Positions 1 to 8,311 are shown, counted from the stretch's first letter. The stretch is DNA of 35,765 nt from Hyphomicrobiales bacterium (GCA_900473185.1 UCKU01000062.1:1-35765); one strand, 5' to 3'. Numbers and translations are program-made. Notes: generated by a model from the sequence alone, not told the origin.

Positions 1-263
1 CGATTTGGTTTTTGAGATTTCCGTTTCAAGAGCTGTAACAGAAAAATATGCCGGTTTTCGCCTCCGCCCGCTGACCCAATCCGACTCGTGAATTCCGGGG
101 CTCTGAGACGGCGTATAAGTGCTCGCATCAAGTGCCGGTCGACTTTTCTTGGACGAACCCGGTCCTACGAGCCTTTTAAACGAGGATGGATGCAGCATCG
201 ACCGTCTTATTGGACGCAGCTTCGACGATCCAGATCGTGAGCAACTAAATCCGGCGGATCGTT

Positions 264-632
264 CTATGTCGTCTGCCCAGACCGATCCTGAAGCATTTGT
301 TCGCGAGCGCTTTTTGCCGCCAGGGATAACGCCTTCCTTATTCTTTCGGGGCTGATGGGGCCCCCTCCTTTTGCGTCTTCGAAGATGTCAGGATCAGCAG
401 ATAGATAGGCGACGCTCAGTCCGAATCCGGCAAACAGCGCGCGTGCGATAGAGGGGCCGGTAAGGCCGTCACCAAGCCGAACGTCGATGATCGCGGCATC
501 CGCCTCCGGTCCAAGCTCTATCGCTTCGGAAGTGTTCGTCGCAATACCGGCGATTTCAAATCCTTCGGGGATCGCGATACCCTCGATCGCAAGAGCAAGT
601 GCCGGTTCCTTTTCGACGATGAGTAGACGCAT
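264..632 (-). CDS. Degenerate single-domain response regulator (CheY-like receiver)
   Basis: This is a stand-alone receiver domain of 122 residues with no output domain. The start MRLLIVEKEP was chosen because GGAGAGG lies just upstream and it aligns with the fold start; a longer reading frame to 701 has no such support. The phospho-acceptor Asp50 is present in IIDVRLGDG. The acidic pocket reads Val-Glu-Lys instead of the usual Val-Glu-Asp, and the conserved beta5 Lys-Pro is missing (GPISPE). Phosphorylation chemistry may therefore be altered. It resembles the canonical receiver at 13062-13457 (shared D-V-R-L-x-D-G-x-T-G-P). Such receivers usually work with HWE/HisKA_2 kinases, and one is encoded at 3698-5182, so partnership is an inference. 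A possible GGAAC-type stress promoter lies at 778-803. Confidence 0.8.
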   Translation of the reverse strand: MRLLIVEKEPALALAIEGIAIPEGFEIAGIATNTSEAIELGPEADAAIIDVRLGDGLTGPSIARALFAGFGLSVAYLSADPDIFEDAKGGGPISPERIRKALSLAAKSAREQMLQDRSGQTT

Positions 633-777
633 GGTTCCTCTCCAAGGCAGTTCGGCACGCTCACAGCCGTCGCCACCAGGACGTGGTGATCGGTAAGGCA
701 AAGCTCACAGTTTTGAGATCTCGTAGATCATTCTCTCACCAAGTTCGGTGATTGCCTCCTGGCGCCGCCACCCACTA

Positions 778-803
778 AACACCCCGATTCCTTTAGCTGT
801 TCC
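778..803 (-). promoter_or_regulatory. Possible EcfG/RpoE2-type stress promoter
   Basis: On the minus strand GGAAC (799-803) is followed after 19 bases by TT in a TGTTT context. This fits the GGAAC-N18/19-TT form of the alphaproteobacterial general stress sigma factor. It would give a leader of about 140 bases to the receiver gene. One such match could occur by chance. Confidence 0.35.
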
Positions 804-818
804 TCGTATAAGACTTCA

Positions 819-853
819 GTCCGGGGGTATCCCGGACCAAGGTACCCGGGTAC
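819..853. repeat. Two adjacent perfect palindromes
   Basis: GTCCGGG-GGTAT-CCCGGAC (819-837) is followed four bases later by the 12-base palindrome GTACCCGGGTAC (842-853). They lie directly upstream of the candidate promoter at 778-803, a position that fits an activator or operator site. The binding protein is unknown. Confidence 0.5.
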
Positions 854-1185
854 TGATCACCCGGCCGCAACAATGAAGTTTCCCTGCCTGCCGCTGGCCA
901 GGATGCGGACCGCGGACTGGCAGCCGGTGGAACGATGTCCTTCACGGGACGATGAATGAAGTGAGGCCGCTATGGAACTTGTACCGATCGGGCTTACCGG
1001 CAAGACGCGTCTTAGATTGTTCTACTTCATTCTACTGACCCCCTAATGGGAGGGCAAAGACCCGATCCCGAAGAGAAGCGAGGCCCGTGAACGATGTCGG
1101 ATACCGCTGAAAGCGGAAGGCTCGATAGCGCTTGACCTCACACGCCGAATAGAGGTTCCATAAATCTTTCGTGACCTGCCGCATT

Positions 1186-1210
1186 GGAACATGTGCCATC
1201 AGCCGTTGTT
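1186..1210 (+). promoter_or_regulatory. EcfG/RpoE2-type stress promoter candidate
   Basis: GGAAC (1186-1190) is followed after 18 bases by TT (1209-1210), in the extended form GGAAC-N14-GTTGTT shared with 16653-16677 and 20872-20896. Transcription would begin near 1217, a short distance before the coding start at 1252. Confidence 0.6.
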
Positions 1211-1251
1211 TAGCTGCCGTGAGAGAAACGATGACCCTGAAGGACAAGATA

Positions 1252-1596
1252 ATGCGTATGAAACTCGTAGCTGCGTCACTGCTCGCCCTCGGCATGGCAA
1301 CATCCCTGTCCTATGCTCAGTCCAACCCGACGCCGAATAATATGGCAGGCGATAAGACCATGGGTGAAGACGCTGGCGGCGGCGCAAATGGCGACATGCA
1401 GAACAACACAGGGACAGGCCCTGTCGTAATCGACCCCGGCTCAACGAATAGCACTGTCGGCGGCCCCATGAACTCAACGGGCGCCGTCAACCGCGCAAAC
1501 TGTCCTGCCCGAGCTGCTCCTGGCGCAGTCGATACCCAGGCAGGCAATAGCGGTGCGTCGGTTAGCGACGCTTGCCCGGACACCGACGGCCAGTGA
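1252..1596 (+). CDS. Small secreted protein with Sec signal peptide
   Basis: This is a 114-residue protein of unknown function. An N-terminal signal peptide is visible: MRMK, a hydrophobic stretch (LVAASLLALGMATSL) and a cleavage-like S-Y-A-Q site near residue 22. The mature part is rich in Asn, Gly, Thr and Pro, with two Cys near the end (NCPAR and DACPD) that could pair in the periplasm. The start at 1252 is chosen because AAGGA lies 7 bases upstream; 1231 in the same frame is the main alternative. A stress-type promoter lies at 1186-1210 and a hairpin terminator follows at 1645-1668, so it looks like a single-gene unit. No family is recognised. Confidence 0.75.
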   Translation: MRMKLVAASLLALGMATSLSYAQSNPTPNNMAGDKTMGEDAGGGANGDMQNNTGTGPVVIDPGSTNSTVGGPMNSTGAVNRANCPARAAPGAVDTQAGNSGASVSDACPDTDGQ

Positions 1597-1644
1597 CATC
1601 CGGCCAAATGGCTTGATGACTTGTTAGTGGTCGCAAAGTTGACG

Positions 1645-1668
1645 GCCCGCCGATCGACGGCGGGCTTT
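1645..1668 (+). terminator. Rho-independent terminator
   Basis: An 8-bp GC stem (GCCCGCCG / CGGCGGGC) with a 5-base loop is followed by TTT. It lies about 50 bases after the stop of the small secreted protein gene. Confidence 0.65.
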
Positions 1669-1827
1669 GCTGTCAGATCGCCAAGCACCATCCGAACTCC
1701 AACTACCGGGTTCATGCGATCGAAGGCCGATCGGGAACATGTTGACGAAAAGGCGCCTATTGACCGTCGTTTGGCCGATCAGGCGGACCGCACTGGGCTT
1801 CAGCTGAAATACCAACCTGACAGAAGT

Positions 1828-2691
1828 TTATTCTGAAAGAAACGTGGCGACCGCCCTTGCAAGATCGACGGGGTTCTCCTCGGCCACGTGATGACCGCTT
1901 TCGATACCGAAACCACGGACGTCGGTCGCCCAGTCCCGCCAGATCGCAACGGGGTCGCCGTAAATCTTTGCGAGATCGTCCCGAGCCGACCACAGGCAGA
2001 GCATCGGACAGATAACTTTGCGACCTGCGTCGCGATCTGCTTTATCGTGGAGATGGTCAATGCGAATCCCGGCGCGATAGTCCTCCATCATGCCGTGAAC
2101 GACCTCGGGCCGATGAATCGCTTTGCGTAGATCCTCGTAGGCTTCTTCACCCATCAGGTCTGGCGAAAGACTATCGTACCATGCTTCGGGATCGGCCAGG
2201 ATCACTCTCTCGGGCTTCTCTGGCTGGGCGAAGAAAAACCAGTGGTACCAGTCTCTGGCGAACTTCCAATCTGCTCGCTCGAGGTGTTCGAGAACCGGAA
2301 TGCAATCGACGACAATCAGCTTTCGAACTACTTCCGGATGGTTCATCGCCATGCGGAACGCCGTGAGACTGCCTCGATCGTGGCCAAGAGCGAAGAACTC
2401 GTTGTGGCCCAATCGTCTCATGAGTTCTACCAGAGCAATCGCCTTCTCTGCCTTCGAGGAGTGCCGGCTGTCAGCAGCGTCCGGTGGCACATATGAGCGG
2501 CCGAACCCGGGAACGTCGGGACATATGACGGTAAACGATGACGACAAAAGATCGGCGACCCTCCCCCACGTCATGTGCGTGCGTGGATGGCCGTGCAGGA
2601 GAACGATGGCAGGACCGCTCCCACCAACACGCAGACGGATAGGACCGGCATCAACCTGGACGGTCATGAGCTGGAAATCTCGAAATGCCAT
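1828..2691 (-). CDS. Alpha/beta hydrolase, haloacetate dehalogenase-like
   Basis: This 287-residue protein has the alpha/beta hydrolase fold and closely follows the haloacetate/fluoroacetate dehalogenase family, which hydrolyses the C-halogen bond through an Asp nucleophile. Visible elements are the oxyanion loop HGHPRTHMTW (33-42), nucleophile elbow GHDRG with Asp105, Asp129 in VVDCIP, the halide-pocket-like pair His150-Trp151, and a C-terminal GHH (His267 the probable base). The second carboxylate-binding Arg of the family (four residues after the nucleophile) is Leu109 here, so the substrate may not be a haloacetate. The start MAFRDF was chosen for its G-rich ribosome site; the upstream extension to 2835 looks non-coding. 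It is monocistronic and reads away from the antiporter remnant upstream. Confidence 0.8.
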   Translation of the reverse strand: MAFRDFQLMTVQVDAGPIRLRVGGSGPAIVLLHGHPRTHMTWGRVADLLSSSFTVICPDVPGFGRSYVPPDAADSRHSSKAEKAIALVELMRRLGHNEFFALGHDRGSLTAFRMAMNHPEVVRKLIVVDCIPVLEHLERADWKFARDWYHWFFFAQPEKPERVILADPEAWYDSLSPDLMGEEAYEDLRKAIHRPEVVHGMMEDYRAGIRIDHLHDKADRDAGRKVICPMLCLWSARDDLAKIYGDPVAIWRDWATDVRGFGIESGHHVAEENPVDLARAVATFLSE

Positions 2692-2825
2692 TTGCCCCCC
2701 AGCGTTGGTGATGAAGTCGGCCTTCCAGCGGCCTCGAGGACTGTAGCCTTCGGCGAGATCACCACCTTCACATCCATCGTCTGTCGCCGACGATCCAAAG
2801 CCCGTGCCGCCGTTGTTCTGGCGGC

Positions 2826-3099
2826 TAGGGTCCAATGAATACGCATGACCGATCGGCAGTTTCCATCAAGGTGTCGACGGCTGCGTCGCTCGTTGAGAAT
2901 AGCGCCGATCGCGCATCGGACAATACGAGCCCGAAAGACTGATGGGCCGAGGAGAATATCACCAGTGATCTGCCCCATGATCGACGGCTGCCCGATCCCA
3001 ACCATCGCCTCGCCAAACAGCCGACCGATTACAACAAGGATGATGATCTCAGGAACAATGCGTCAGATAAGCCGGCAGGACGGAGACTGCGACAAGCAT
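2826..3099 (-). pseudogene. Remnant of a CPA2 cation/proton antiporter N-terminus
   Basis: The minus strand encodes pieces of the first helices of a CPA2 (KefB-like) sodium/proton exchanger, in different frames. One frame opens at an ATG with AGGAGA upstream (MLVAVSVLPAYL), a second carries EIIILVVIGRLFGEAM and GQITGDILLGPSVF, and a third continues with SDARSALFSTSDAAVD. The GQ-x-x-x-GQI and LLGPS signatures are typical of this family. At least two frameshifts separate the pieces and the following ~350 residues of a normal antiporter are absent. It is therefore a decayed, truncated gene. The original function would have been ion exchange across the inner membrane. Confidence 0.7.
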
Positions 3100-3697
3100 T
3101 GATACTCTTCTCCTGCCAGCCTTTCACGCGACCTCTGACCCGGAGGTTAGAGTAGTCGCTACAGTTTTAACAATTTCCGGAAAAACCTGGGGAGTATGAG
3201 CAGCAAGGGCTCCGCATCGACAGCCGGTCAACGGCATTCAATCCGTCCATGGAACCGGGAGGTCGATATCGGTTCACTCGGCCGCCCCAGCAGAAGGATC
3301 GCCTCGTCCGCATTTACGGGCTTCAGGCCTTCAAACCAGGCCGCAATGACTGTGCTGAGGCAGTCTTCCCGAAGCCGCCGGCTGTCATATGCCGGTTGGG
3401 ATGCGGGATCGTCGCCTCGAAAGATTTCGTTCAATCCCAATAGTCCGCTGCTGACGAGGCGATCTTTGTTCGGTGCGAGCCTCCTTTGGGTCTCGCTTGA
3501 TATCCTGCATGCAATGGTGATCGTTGGTTTTAGGAGATCTGACCTAGTGCTGCTCTTTACCGTTTCCAGTGGCCGCGCGTGAAAATTTTCCTAATTTCAT
3601 CTCTGACTTACAATCGCGCCCATCGATATGCAGACGAGCCGGTTTTGGTCCTTTTCTGCCGTTGACTTGCTGCTCGCGAACTTTCAAAAGTGACACA
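3100..3697. other. Stretch without a convincing gene
   Basis: A 70-codon frame on the minus strand (3228-3440) opens with TTG and has no clear ribosome site; I do not recognise its product. Nothing else stands out. Confidence 0.4.
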
Positions 3698-5182
3698 ATG
3701 ACCGAGGCGACTTTCATGCGCGAAAATAATCCTGCCTTGTCCAACCAGGGCGAACTGGCCGCGATCATTCGCGATTGCGACTGGGCAGGCACCGCCCTTG
3801 GACCGATATCGTCCTGGCCGATCCAGCTCAGATGCGCAGTCGATATCGCGCTCCCCTCCCGTGCTCAGATCGTCATGTTCTGCGGACCTGATTTCATCGC
3901 CATTTATAATGACGCCTACGCACCGACCATCGGGACAAAGCACCCTGCAGCGCTTGGCAGGCCGGCGAAAGAAAACTGGGCGGAGCTTTGGGATGATTTG
4001 GAGCCGCTGCTGCGCAAGGTTTTGGAGACTGGCGAGACCGTTTTTGCCAAGGACAGGCCTTTTTATATCGAGAGGCATAACAGGCCTGAAACGGTCTATT
4101 TCGATATCTCCTATTCCCCTGTATCCGATGAAAACGGCAAGGTTCTCGCGGTCTTCTGTGTCGTCAGCGAAACGACCGCCCGGGTCGGCTACGAGGCGAC
4201 GCTCAAACGGCTCGCATCGATCATTGCTTCCTCGGAAGATGCAATTCTCGGTATCGATCTCTCTATGATGGTCACCGACTGGAACGATGGCGCCGAGAAG
4301 CTCTACGGCTATTCGTCCAGCGAAATTCTCGGTCGCCCGGTGACAGTTCTTATTCCAGACGATCGCGTAGATGAGGAGGCTCGCATCATCGCCCGCATCA
4401 GGGCGGGCGAGCGTATCGAGACCCACGAGACGATCAGGCGCCATAAGAGCGGAAAACTCTTGGAGGTCTCCCTTACGGTATCTCCGATCTATGATGCGGA
4501 TGGCAGAATCGTCGGCGCCTCGAAAATCGCCAGGGATATTACCGCGCGCAAACAAGCCGAGCGGGTCCAGGAGGTTCTCATCGCCGAGTTGAACCATCGG
4601 GTCAAGAATATCCTGGCAACGGTTGCGGCCATCGCACGTCAGACATTTGCGGGCGCGCGGGATTTCGAGGCAGCAAGGGCGGCTTTCGACGCAAGGCTGC
4701 AAAGCTTGGCGAGGGCCCATGATTTGCTCACCCATGGCAACTGGGGGGCCGCAAGCCTTCGGAGGGTGGTCGCGGAAGCGCTGTCAGCATACTCGACGGA
4801 GCGCGTCGACATCACTGGGCCGGATATCAGTATCTCGCCCAAAGCAGTGGTCGCGATCGCGCTCATTGTGCATGAGTTGGCCACCAATGCTGCCAAATAC
4901 GGCGCCTTATCGGCCGAGTCTGGCAAAATTGCAGTCTCCTGGAAGTTGGAAGGTTCGCCCGACTTCTTGCTGAGACTGCTATGGAGTGAGAGCGGTGGCC
5001 CTCCGGTTAGACCCCCCTCACGGCGTGGGTTCGGGTCGCGCTTGATCGAGGCAATGTCGTCGGGACAGCTCAACGGCCGCGCAGAACTTGCGTATGACGA
5101 GAGTGGCCTGCGTTGCCTGATCAGCGCACCTCTGGATGTAGAATGGAGAGATTCTGACCACGAGGTTGCGGACTCGGCCTAA
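3698..5182 (+). CDS. PAS-PAS-HWE sensor histidine kinase
   Basis: This 494-residue soluble kinase has no obvious membrane segment. Two PAS domains come first (about 20-165 and 168-290), then an HWE-family kinase core. The phospho-acceptor is His300 in ELNHRVKN, the N box is HELATNAAKYG (Asn397), and the family-defining Trp-x-Glu is W429/E431 in WSESGG. It should autophosphorylate in response to a cytoplasmic cue sensed by the PAS domains and pass phosphate to receiver proteins; the two single-domain receivers of this window are candidate partners. Many HWE kinases feed the alphaproteobacterial general stress response. The start is uncertain: 3698 gives MTEATF with a weak ribosome site, while 3716 (MRENNP) has GAGG 8 bases upstream and may be the real one. 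Confidence 0.88.
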   Translation: MTEATFMRENNPALSNQGELAAIIRDCDWAGTALGPISSWPIQLRCAVDIALPSRAQIVMFCGPDFIAIYNDAYAPTIGTKHPAALGRPAKENWAELWDDLEPLLRKVLETGETVFAKDRPFYIERHNRPETVYFDISYSPVSDENGKVLAVFCVVSETTARVGYEATLKRLASIIASSEDAILGIDLSMMVTDWNDGAEKLYGYSSSEILGRPVTVLIPDDRVDEEARIIARIRAGERIETHETIRRHKSGKLLEVSLTVSPIYDADGRIVGASKIARDITARKQAERVQEVLIAELNHRVKNILATVAAIARQTFAGARDFEAARAAFDARLQSLARAHDLLTHGNWGAASLRRVVAEALSAYSTERVDITGPDISISPKAVVAIALIVHELATNAAKYGALSAESGKIAVSWKLEGSPDFLLRLLWSESGGPPVRPPSRRGFGSRLIEAMSSGQLNGRAELAYDESGLRCLISAPLDVEWRDSDHEVADSA

Positions 5183-5465
5183 CGAGGCGCCTTGGTCGGC
5201 CAGCGCAGCACTGCGCCGAACTCAGGATCTCGGGGAATGTTCGAGCGGCGCATTCCGCTCAGGCTCGAGCTCAACGAAGACCGGGTCGATGCCCGTTTCA
5301 AAACGGAGTTCTAACCGGTGGCCTTGGCGAAAAGAGAAGGCGCAGTCGCAGATCAAGCGTATCGCTATCACGGGCTGATCCACCCAACTAGACGGCCAGG
5401 CGGCTTGGCCTGCGCTGGCCGTCAGTCTCTCGCCAACAGGCCGCAACTGGGTATTCCGGGGCGAG

Positions 5466-5690
5466 GTGACGGGTTGTATGCCCGCGGTGATCCGTCCGGT
5501 GCGATACCGCGGAGAGGTCCTCCAAATGGATCTGTCGGCAGGGGGACAGATCATTCGTCTTGACGACGATACGCACGTCCTGAACGACGACAAATTCGAC
5601 GCTTCAGGATCTCGCACCGTCATTGGGGTGTTCTTGGTTTGCGGGCAAATTTCACTCAGGAAAAGGCGAAGGCGTAGCGGCTGGACGTGA
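5466..5690 (+). CDS. Possible small protein or remnant, unrecognised
   Basis: A 74-codon frame begins MTGCMPAVIRPVRYRG and contains a protein-like stretch (VLQMDLSAGGQIIRLDDDT). The same frame stays protein-like upstream (back to about 5390) until a TGA, which suggests the start shown is not original and that this is the tail of a broken gene. No ribosome site is visible. It has no recognisable family, and the Arg-rich C-terminus looks out of frame. Confidence 0.25.
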   Translation: MTGCMPAVIRPVRYRGEVLQMDLSAGGQIIRLDDDTHVLNDDKFDASGSRTVIGVFLVCGQISLRKRRRRSGWT

Positions 5691-5757
5691 ACCTTGCCGC
5701 GGTGGCCATTCCTAGCTTATCGAAGCTGGCAACGTCGACGTATTAGCTTCGGCTTTG

Positions 5758-5780
5758 AAAGAGGCGCGTGAAGGCGCCTC
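5758..5780 (-). terminator. Possible terminator of the DUF982 gene
   Basis: A 7-bp stem (GAGGCGC / GCGCCTC, loop 6) is followed on the minus strand by TTT. It lies 80 bases past the stop of the DUF982 gene. Confidence 0.45.
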
Positions 5781-5860
5781 TCGCGCATCTAAATCCCCGC
5801 TGTCGCCGCGCCTGCCCGAATCGCCAAGCATCGTTGCGGCCGCCAGCATCCGCCCCGGCG

Positions 5861-6178
5861 TTATCTGCTTGAAAAAGCCAGATGAGGAAGCCGCCGGGGA
5901 AACACGGTGGATTTCCTGTCCGGTCCCGCCGCTACGGTGGGCATGCCGGCTTCAAGGCATGCGCCAACGAATGCGTCGCGAGCAAGCACAGCGGGTATCG
6001 CGCCACTCAGCGCTCCCCGGCACAGCTTGACTGCCCGGTCATGTCTCTGGCCGTGACGGAATGGCCATTCGTTTTCTAGGAAATCCAAGGCATCGTATGT
6101 GCCTGCAAATGTGCGGTCCAAACCACACTGAAGCCGGATCCTGACCGGCCGACTCCATGGAACATCGTTCAGCGGCAT
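5861..6178 (-). CDS. DUF982 family protein (first copy)
   Basis: This is a 105-residue protein of the DUF982 family, a small family largely confined to rhizobia and relatives with no known function. The family pattern is visible: WSRPVRIRL near the N-terminus, the central ALDFLENEWP, and the C-terminal Cys-x-x-Ala-Leu block (LCRGALSG) followed by ARDAFVGACLEAGM. The start MPLNDV was chosen because AAGGAGGACAAG precedes it, a very strong ribosome site. A second, divergent DUF982 gene lies at 16007-16354. It is transcribed alone, with a probable terminator at 5758-5780. No GGAAC-type promoter is visible upstream. Confidence 0.8.
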   Translation of the reverse strand: MPLNDVPWSRPVRIRLQCGLDRTFAGTYDALDFLENEWPFRHGQRHDRAVKLCRGALSGAIPAVLARDAFVGACLEAGMPTVAAGPDRKSTVFPRRLPHLAFSSR

Positions 6179-6646
6179 CTTGTCCTCCTTACAAGCCACC
6201 AATGATCCTGACGATAAGATATTGTGAAGGGTCTACGAGCGTTCAAGAGGTAAGAGAGGCGCTCGGCTCGGCTGGGCCGACAAGGCAGACAATCACGAAG
6301 CCAACGATGAGCAGCATCGTCAAATTCGCGAATTTTATCCATTAACGATATCGCGACGATCCCACCCCGCCGGCTGAGTGACGGCTCAATTTGACCGGTT
6401 TGCGCTCCTGCTCGTTACGACGTTATCTGGTCATCGCTTCGGCGTCGCCATCCCACCGTCACCGTCCAAATGCCCGTCGTCGCCTCATGCTGCGAAACAC
6501 GACGACCTCGTCCCTAGGATCGATGAAGAACATCCCGGGCGACAGCTGCAACTGCAGGCCGTCGGCACTCAGCTACCGGTCGTCCCATCGCTGGAACAAA
6601 AAGAGCGCCACATGCTTTTCTCTCTGCAACAAATGGAGGATGCACC
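6179..6646. other. Intergenic stretch between divergent genes
   Basis: No convincing gene is visible. The right end carries the stress promoter candidate at 6593-6617 and the ribosome site of the next gene. Confidence 0.4.
6593..6617 (+). promoter_or_regulatory. EcfG/RpoE2-type stress promoter candidate
   Basis: GGAAC (6593-6597) is followed after 18 bases by TT, here in GCTTTT rather than the preferred CGTT. The start codon at 6647 would have a leader of about 25 bases, which contains GGAGG. Confidence 0.45.
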
Positions 6647-6931
6647 ATGGTATTTACACCGAATGATCCCCTCGGCCGCCCCGACCGGGATGCTGACCTG
6701 CGAACAACCCCGATCGACCGCCGCCGCAGCGGACCCTGGGCTTTCATCATCTTGCTAGCGCTCATCGCCATCGCAGGATTTGCATATTACAACTACGGGA
6801 CGCCGGGCACTGATCCGCAAACGACCGCGTCTACCAATCAGGCAGAGCCGACGGCCGTCCCCGCCCCGGCGACACCGGTTGCGCCGACGGGGGGCAATGC
6901 CCCAAACGCACCGACGGCGCCCAGCAGGTAG
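6647..6931 (+). CDS. Small single-span membrane protein, Pro/Ala/Thr-rich tail
   Basis: This 94-residue protein has a polar, Arg/Asp-rich N-terminus (1-28), one strong transmembrane helix (WAFIILLALIAIAGFAYY, about 31-48) and a 45-residue tail rich in Pro, Ala and Thr. The charge distribution suggests the N-terminus is in the cytoplasm and the tail in the periplasm. The ribosome site GGAGG lies 7 bases before ATG. No enzymatic motif is present; similar small proteins are common in rhizobia and are annotated as hypothetical. A GGAAC-type promoter immediately upstream suggests stress control. Confidence 0.8.
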   Translation: MVFTPNDPLGRPDRDADLRTTPIDRRRSGPWAFIILLALIAIAGFAYYNYGTPGTDPQTTASTNQAEPTAVPAPATPVAPTGGNAPNAPTAPSR

Positions 6932-6973
6932 CGGCCAGCAATAGTGGATGAAGCCCGCTAATCCACGAAGCCG

Positions 6974-7005
6974 GAAAAAATGAGCCCGACATGATTGTCG
7001 GGCTC
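6974..7005 (-). terminator. Rho-independent terminator
   Basis: A 9-bp stem (GAGCCCGAC / GTCGGGCTC, loop 6) is followed on the minus strand by six T. It lies between two converging genes, and the T run shows it serves the minus-strand gene at 7149-7385; the stem may also stop plus-strand transcripts. Confidence 0.7.
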
Positions 7006-7148
7006 CGAGTAGGCAGTGAGAAGCTGGCGCAGTCCACCAATCACTGTTGCGCTCCACTGTTCCGGGCGAGGGCATCCACGGCGCAGTATCGTGATTTCGC
7101 GACAATCCAGCTTGGCGGCGCCATGAATAGCGACCGTGAAGCCGCGGA

Positions 7149-7385
7149 TCAGGGGAATGGCGTTGCCAACGACGCGGCAAACTCCGGATAGAGGCTTTCA
7201 CGCAAGCGCTCGAGGTGTTTGATACGTGTCTGTTCGCGGAGCATGGTGTCCGCCGTCGTATCGCACCAGCCATCCTGAAGATTGTCAGTCGTCATTATCC
7301 GGCCGCCGGAGACAATGAATTCGCAAAGCCGCCGTCTGGCGTGAATTTCTCCGGTCAGTTCAAAACAATGCGCCTGGCGGGTCAT
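7149..7385 (-). CDS. Small hypothetical protein
   Basis: This frame encodes 78 residues beginning MTRQAHCFELTG. GGAG lies about 10 bases upstream of the chosen ATG, and a strong terminator (6974-7005) follows the stop, which together support a real gene. The C-terminal half is predicted helical (ADTMLREQTRIKHLERLRESLYPEF) with an amphipathic pattern. I recognise no family or catalytic motif. The upstream extension of the frame to 7544 is Arg/Trp-rich and probably not translated. Confidence 0.55.
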   Translation of the reverse strand: MTRQAHCFELTGEIHARRRLCEFIVSGGRIMTTDNLQDGWCDTTADTMLREQTRIKHLERLRESLYPEFAASLATPFP

Positions 7386-7832
7386 CACATATCGTCTCCA
7401 CATAGTACTTTGAGGAGATGGATAAGCCCCGCGCCTCGACCAGAGGGACCAAGGTCTGAGGTTGATGGTCATTGCGTCAATGAACGACCCGCGCCAAAGC
7501 CATCCGGGATAGCGCCTAGGGGCAAGCCTCGTCGTCAAATACATTTGCGGGGAGTAGGTGTCACGGAGGCTGGCCGACGGCTACGAGCGTTAGGCTCGGG
7601 TCTCTGGCGTTGTTTCTTCAGTGAGCCGGTCTCGCCACATCCTGGAAAACGTGATGCCGGCCTTTTCCAAGCACAGACGATCGGTCGCAGACTGCCTGGC
7701 CGCCCAAGGGGGTGAGAGCCATGTCTTTTCGAAGAAAAATGAACGCCGACCGATCCAGGAAAACGCAAGCTTTGCGATCGGAACAATCGTGCTCGCCGGC
7801 CATTAATTCGCCAAAAGAGCCAGGAGCACCAG
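7386..7832. other. Gene-poor stretch
   Basis: No gene is supported. Frames on both strands have atypical composition and no ribosome sites. The promoter candidate at 7780-7804 is at its right end. Confidence 0.4.
7780..7804 (+). promoter_or_regulatory. EcfG/RpoE2-type stress promoter candidate
   Basis: GGAAC (7780-7784) is followed after 18 bases by TT (7803-7804). The downstream start codon is at 7833, giving a leader of about 20 bases with CAGGAG in it. The -10 context (CCATTA) is weaker than at the other sites. Confidence 0.45.
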
Positions 7833-8045
7833 ATGCACACCGATCGACCATTCGAGCGGCGCAAAAAGTTGCGCGGACACGCCTACACGCTTGCTGAATT
7901 TCAGCAGAAATACGAGCTTGCTTGCCCGGAGGCCAAGTACTTGTTTGCCAAATTCGGGCCGTCTTCCATCGATTTGGACCTGTTGATGTCGGCAAAAAGG
8001 CGCGCTCCGACCATACATTCGATAACGGATGAGATCAGCCTCTAG
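7833..8045 (+). CDS. Small hypothetical protein
   Basis: This 70-residue protein starts MHTDRPFERRKKL, with CAGGAG 8 bases before the ATG. It is basic at the N-terminus, then contains a helical segment (LAEFQQKYELACPEAKYLFAKF) and a short Ser/Asp-rich region. I recognise no family. The layout of helix plus basic arm is like small stress-associated proteins of rhizobia, but that is only a resemblance. A GGAAC-type promoter candidate precedes it closely, and it stands alone between a gene-poor stretch and htpG. Confidence 0.6.
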   Translation: MHTDRPFERRKKLRGHAYTLAEFQQKYELACPEAKYLFAKFGPSSIDLDLLMSAKRRAPTIHSITDEISL

Positions 8046-8243
8046 ATCTCCGACCTCGGGTTATCGCATTCTCGTCGGGCGAGCAAAATATGCAACCACG
8101 ACAAAGCGCGGATGGGGGACCGTTTTGCGGGCAATGGTATCGCCGGCGCGCATAGGCGATCGTAGAACCGGCAGCGTTATCACGACCCGACCTCCTTGAG
8201 CGGGACAATCGCCGCGCATGTTGGGCTGATCGCCGATCCTCCC

Positions 8244-8273
8244 CTTGAAATTCGCGCATGACTTTGCCAACTC
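8244..8273 (+). promoter_or_regulatory. Possible RpoH (heat-shock) promoter of htpG
   Basis: CCCCTTGAAA (ending at 8250) matches the -35 element of sigma-32 promoters well. The -10 region 16 bases later (CCAACTC) matches poorly. The position, about 40 bases before the htpG start, is suitable. No CIRCE-like repeat is seen. Confidence 0.35.
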
Positions 8274-8311
8274 ATCGACGCCGTTTTCAATATGAAGGAG
8301 TAGCCGCACAC

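Larger units (their letters stand above)
633..1251. other. Gene-poor stretch with promoters and palindromes
   Basis: I see no convincing gene here. The stretch holds a possible stress promoter for the receiver gene (778-803, minus strand), a tight cluster of palindromes at 819-853, and a GGAAC-N18-TT promoter at 1186-1210 pointing to the next gene. Confidence 0.5.
5183..5860. other. Gene-poor stretch downstream of the kinase
   Basis: It holds a possible short coding fragment at 5466-5690 and the terminator of the DUF982 gene at 5758-5780. The rest looks like decayed sequence. Confidence 0.4.

Noticed and set aside
119..355. A 78-codon frame on the plus strand
   Set aside because: It overlaps the 3' end of the receiver gene, has no ribosome site and no protein-like pattern.
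3228..3440. A 70-codon minus-strand frame starting with TTG
   Set aside because: No ribosome site and no recognisable family; it could be real but cannot be supported.
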